This document shows, piece by piece, positions 63,001-64,000 of a stretch of DNA of 64,000 nucleotides; positions within the stretch are counted from its first letter, which is position 1; each line of letters starts with the position of its first letter. Origin of the DNA: Populus alba (taxonomy: Eukaryota > Streptophyta > Magnoliopsida > Malpighiales > Salicaceae); assembly GCF_005239225.2 (NCBI RefSeq), contig NC_133297.1, positions 8,130,392 through 8,194,391 of the forward strand, in the 5' to 3' direction. The position numbers were made by a program, and so were the translations under genes. The notes under the pieces were generated by a model. It was not told the DNA's origin. It ran no database searches and was given only the letters and a program-made list of their open reading frames with translations.

Positions 63001-64000
63001 ATGGATAATGCAAGTCCAAGGAAACATATCTGGCCACGTTACTGTAAAAGCCTCTCCGTTGACTGATCATGTGCAGTGCCGACCATTCTAATTTTCACGG
63101 AGACCGTTTCTAACACCGGAGAACGCGGTCCTTGTCGCAAACCCTGAGAGAGCTGCAGAAGGAGAATCAACGGTCTGGAAATTGACCATTTCCACTAGAA
63201 AACAAGGAGGTAAATGGAAAGCACTGGCGAGGGCATGTGCTCGTTCTGATGTGCCTGCCTGTCATGGTTTTGCACTCTTCATGTGGACCGGTACGCGACG
63301 CTTTCCTCGCTCTCTTGTGCTTTCTTTTCTTGTCTTTCTCTCAATTTCCTCAGCTTGGCTTGCCTGTCCCCGAGCTACCCTTTATCTTACCTTTTTACCC
63401 CCACTATCGATGCATGTTCTTATAGCTATGCACGTAAAATTGGCTGTATTCAACCTCGTTAAGAGCACTATAAAATGCCTCTTGTAATGCTGCCACAGAC
63501 AGGCTACACCCGAAAAATAAGCACTTGGGCAATGTTGGTTTGTTCAGCTAGTTTTATTTTTTTTGAATTTTTTAGTTTTAAATTATTATATTTTATGTTT
63601 TTTAAATTATTTTGATATTGTGATGTTAAAAATAAAAATAAAAACACATTTTCAAATAAAAATACTTTAAAAATCGACTTTATTATCATTTGTCTGACAG
63701 CTGCAGCAACATATATCATTATGCTTTTAATAAAAAAATTATATTTATTTATTTTAAGAAGAAAGCCGCAATATACTCTTATTAAACTGACCTGGTTAAT
63801 TAAATTTGCGTCCAAGAGTCAGCATAAAACAAATCAAATGGAGCAATTGGGATTCCATGGCCCAACCGAGGTGTGGCCATAATAAAGGTGCGATCATCAA
63901 TAAATTTAAATCCACGTCAGTAAAGCAAATTTCCTCTCTTTCTTTTACTATTGACAATTCAAGCGAGTCTTCGGGCAATTATGTGATGATGAGCACGATG
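60045..64000. other. Right-end region without a supported gene
   Basis: AT-rich repeats (60170-60300, 61.9-62.1 kb, 63590-63680), several long poly-A/T runs (60320-60340, 60460-60480, 62890-62910) and two short GC-richer patches (60350-60420 and 61225-61330) that both contain GGGGCTTATTTC followed by ATTCTT/GTTCTT. 62.93-63.49 kb is GC-balanced and could be the promoter or leader of a gene beyond the right edge, but no ORF there is convincing. Confidence 0.4.

Noticed and set aside
63182..63487. 101-aa plus-strand ORF near the right edge with a hydrophobic stretch
   Set aside because: Overlapping frames are equally open and none has family features. Better explained as GC-balanced leader or promoter DNA.
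1..64000. CRISPR array, operon-like gene clusters, rRNA genes, viral genes or a secondary-metabolite cluster
   Set aside because: No regularly spaced direct repeats with unique spacers, no rRNA motifs, no retroviral or pararetroviral protein motifs, and the genes present belong to unrelated pathways.

Overview
The window is nuclear DNA of a woody eudicot, most likely a Salicaceae species (Populus or Salix). The signs are spliced genes with GT-AG introns, long AT-rich intergenic DNA full of degenerate repeats, a tRNA-derived SINE, hAT-like MITE copies, and a wood-type NAC transcription factor. No prokaryotic, viral or CRISPR signal is visible.

Layout. The left edge (1-640) carries two short exon-like segments of a plus-strand gene that enters from outside. 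From 1.9 to 7.9 kb on the minus strand lies an hnRNP Q/LIF2-like protein with three RRM domains; all eight coding exons join in frame to 480 aa. From 10.4 to 12.6 kb (minus) lies an IQ67-domain calmodulin-binding protein (IQD14-like, five exons, 558 aa). At 17.1 and 19.6 kb (plus) there is a tandem pair of small unrecognised genes: the first is intact (101 aa), the second is frameshifted. An orphan coding-like exon lies between them on the minus strand. From 20.8 to 22.8 kb (minus) lies a complete UMP-CMP kinase (seven exons, 213 aa). Its 5' half and upstream flank are partly duplicated at 23.6-27.5 kb as a broken copy interrupted by about 2.96 kb of unrelated repeat DNA. From 35.4 to 36.9 kb (minus) lies a NAC factor of the NST1/SND1 wood-fibre clade (three exons, 380 aa). 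From 37 to 50 kb there is gene-poor repeat DNA with a probable mitochondrial insertion at 45.8-46.25 kb. At 50.3-50.9 kb (minus) lies an intronless DUF4228/PADRE protein, and at 57.4-57.7 kb (plus) a 100-aa small unrecognised protein. At 59.0-60.0 kb there is a cluster of unrelated gene fragments (VPS24 first exon, a protein-kinase exon, and an unknown exon on the other strand). The remainder is repeat-rich.

The genes do not form a pathway. They are independent plant loci: RNA binding and chromatin control, calmodulin and microtubule signalling, pyrimidine nucleotide salvage, secondary-wall transcription, and stress-related PADRE. The points of most interest concern evolution and gene structure: the broken kinase duplication, the tandem orphan pair, a NAC intron whose retention would give a DNA-binding-only protein, the fragment cluster and a SINE with an intact 13-bp target duplication. 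I found no convincing new multi-gene system. Exon limits were placed by eye from splice dinucleotides, reading frame and family knowledge, without any database search.
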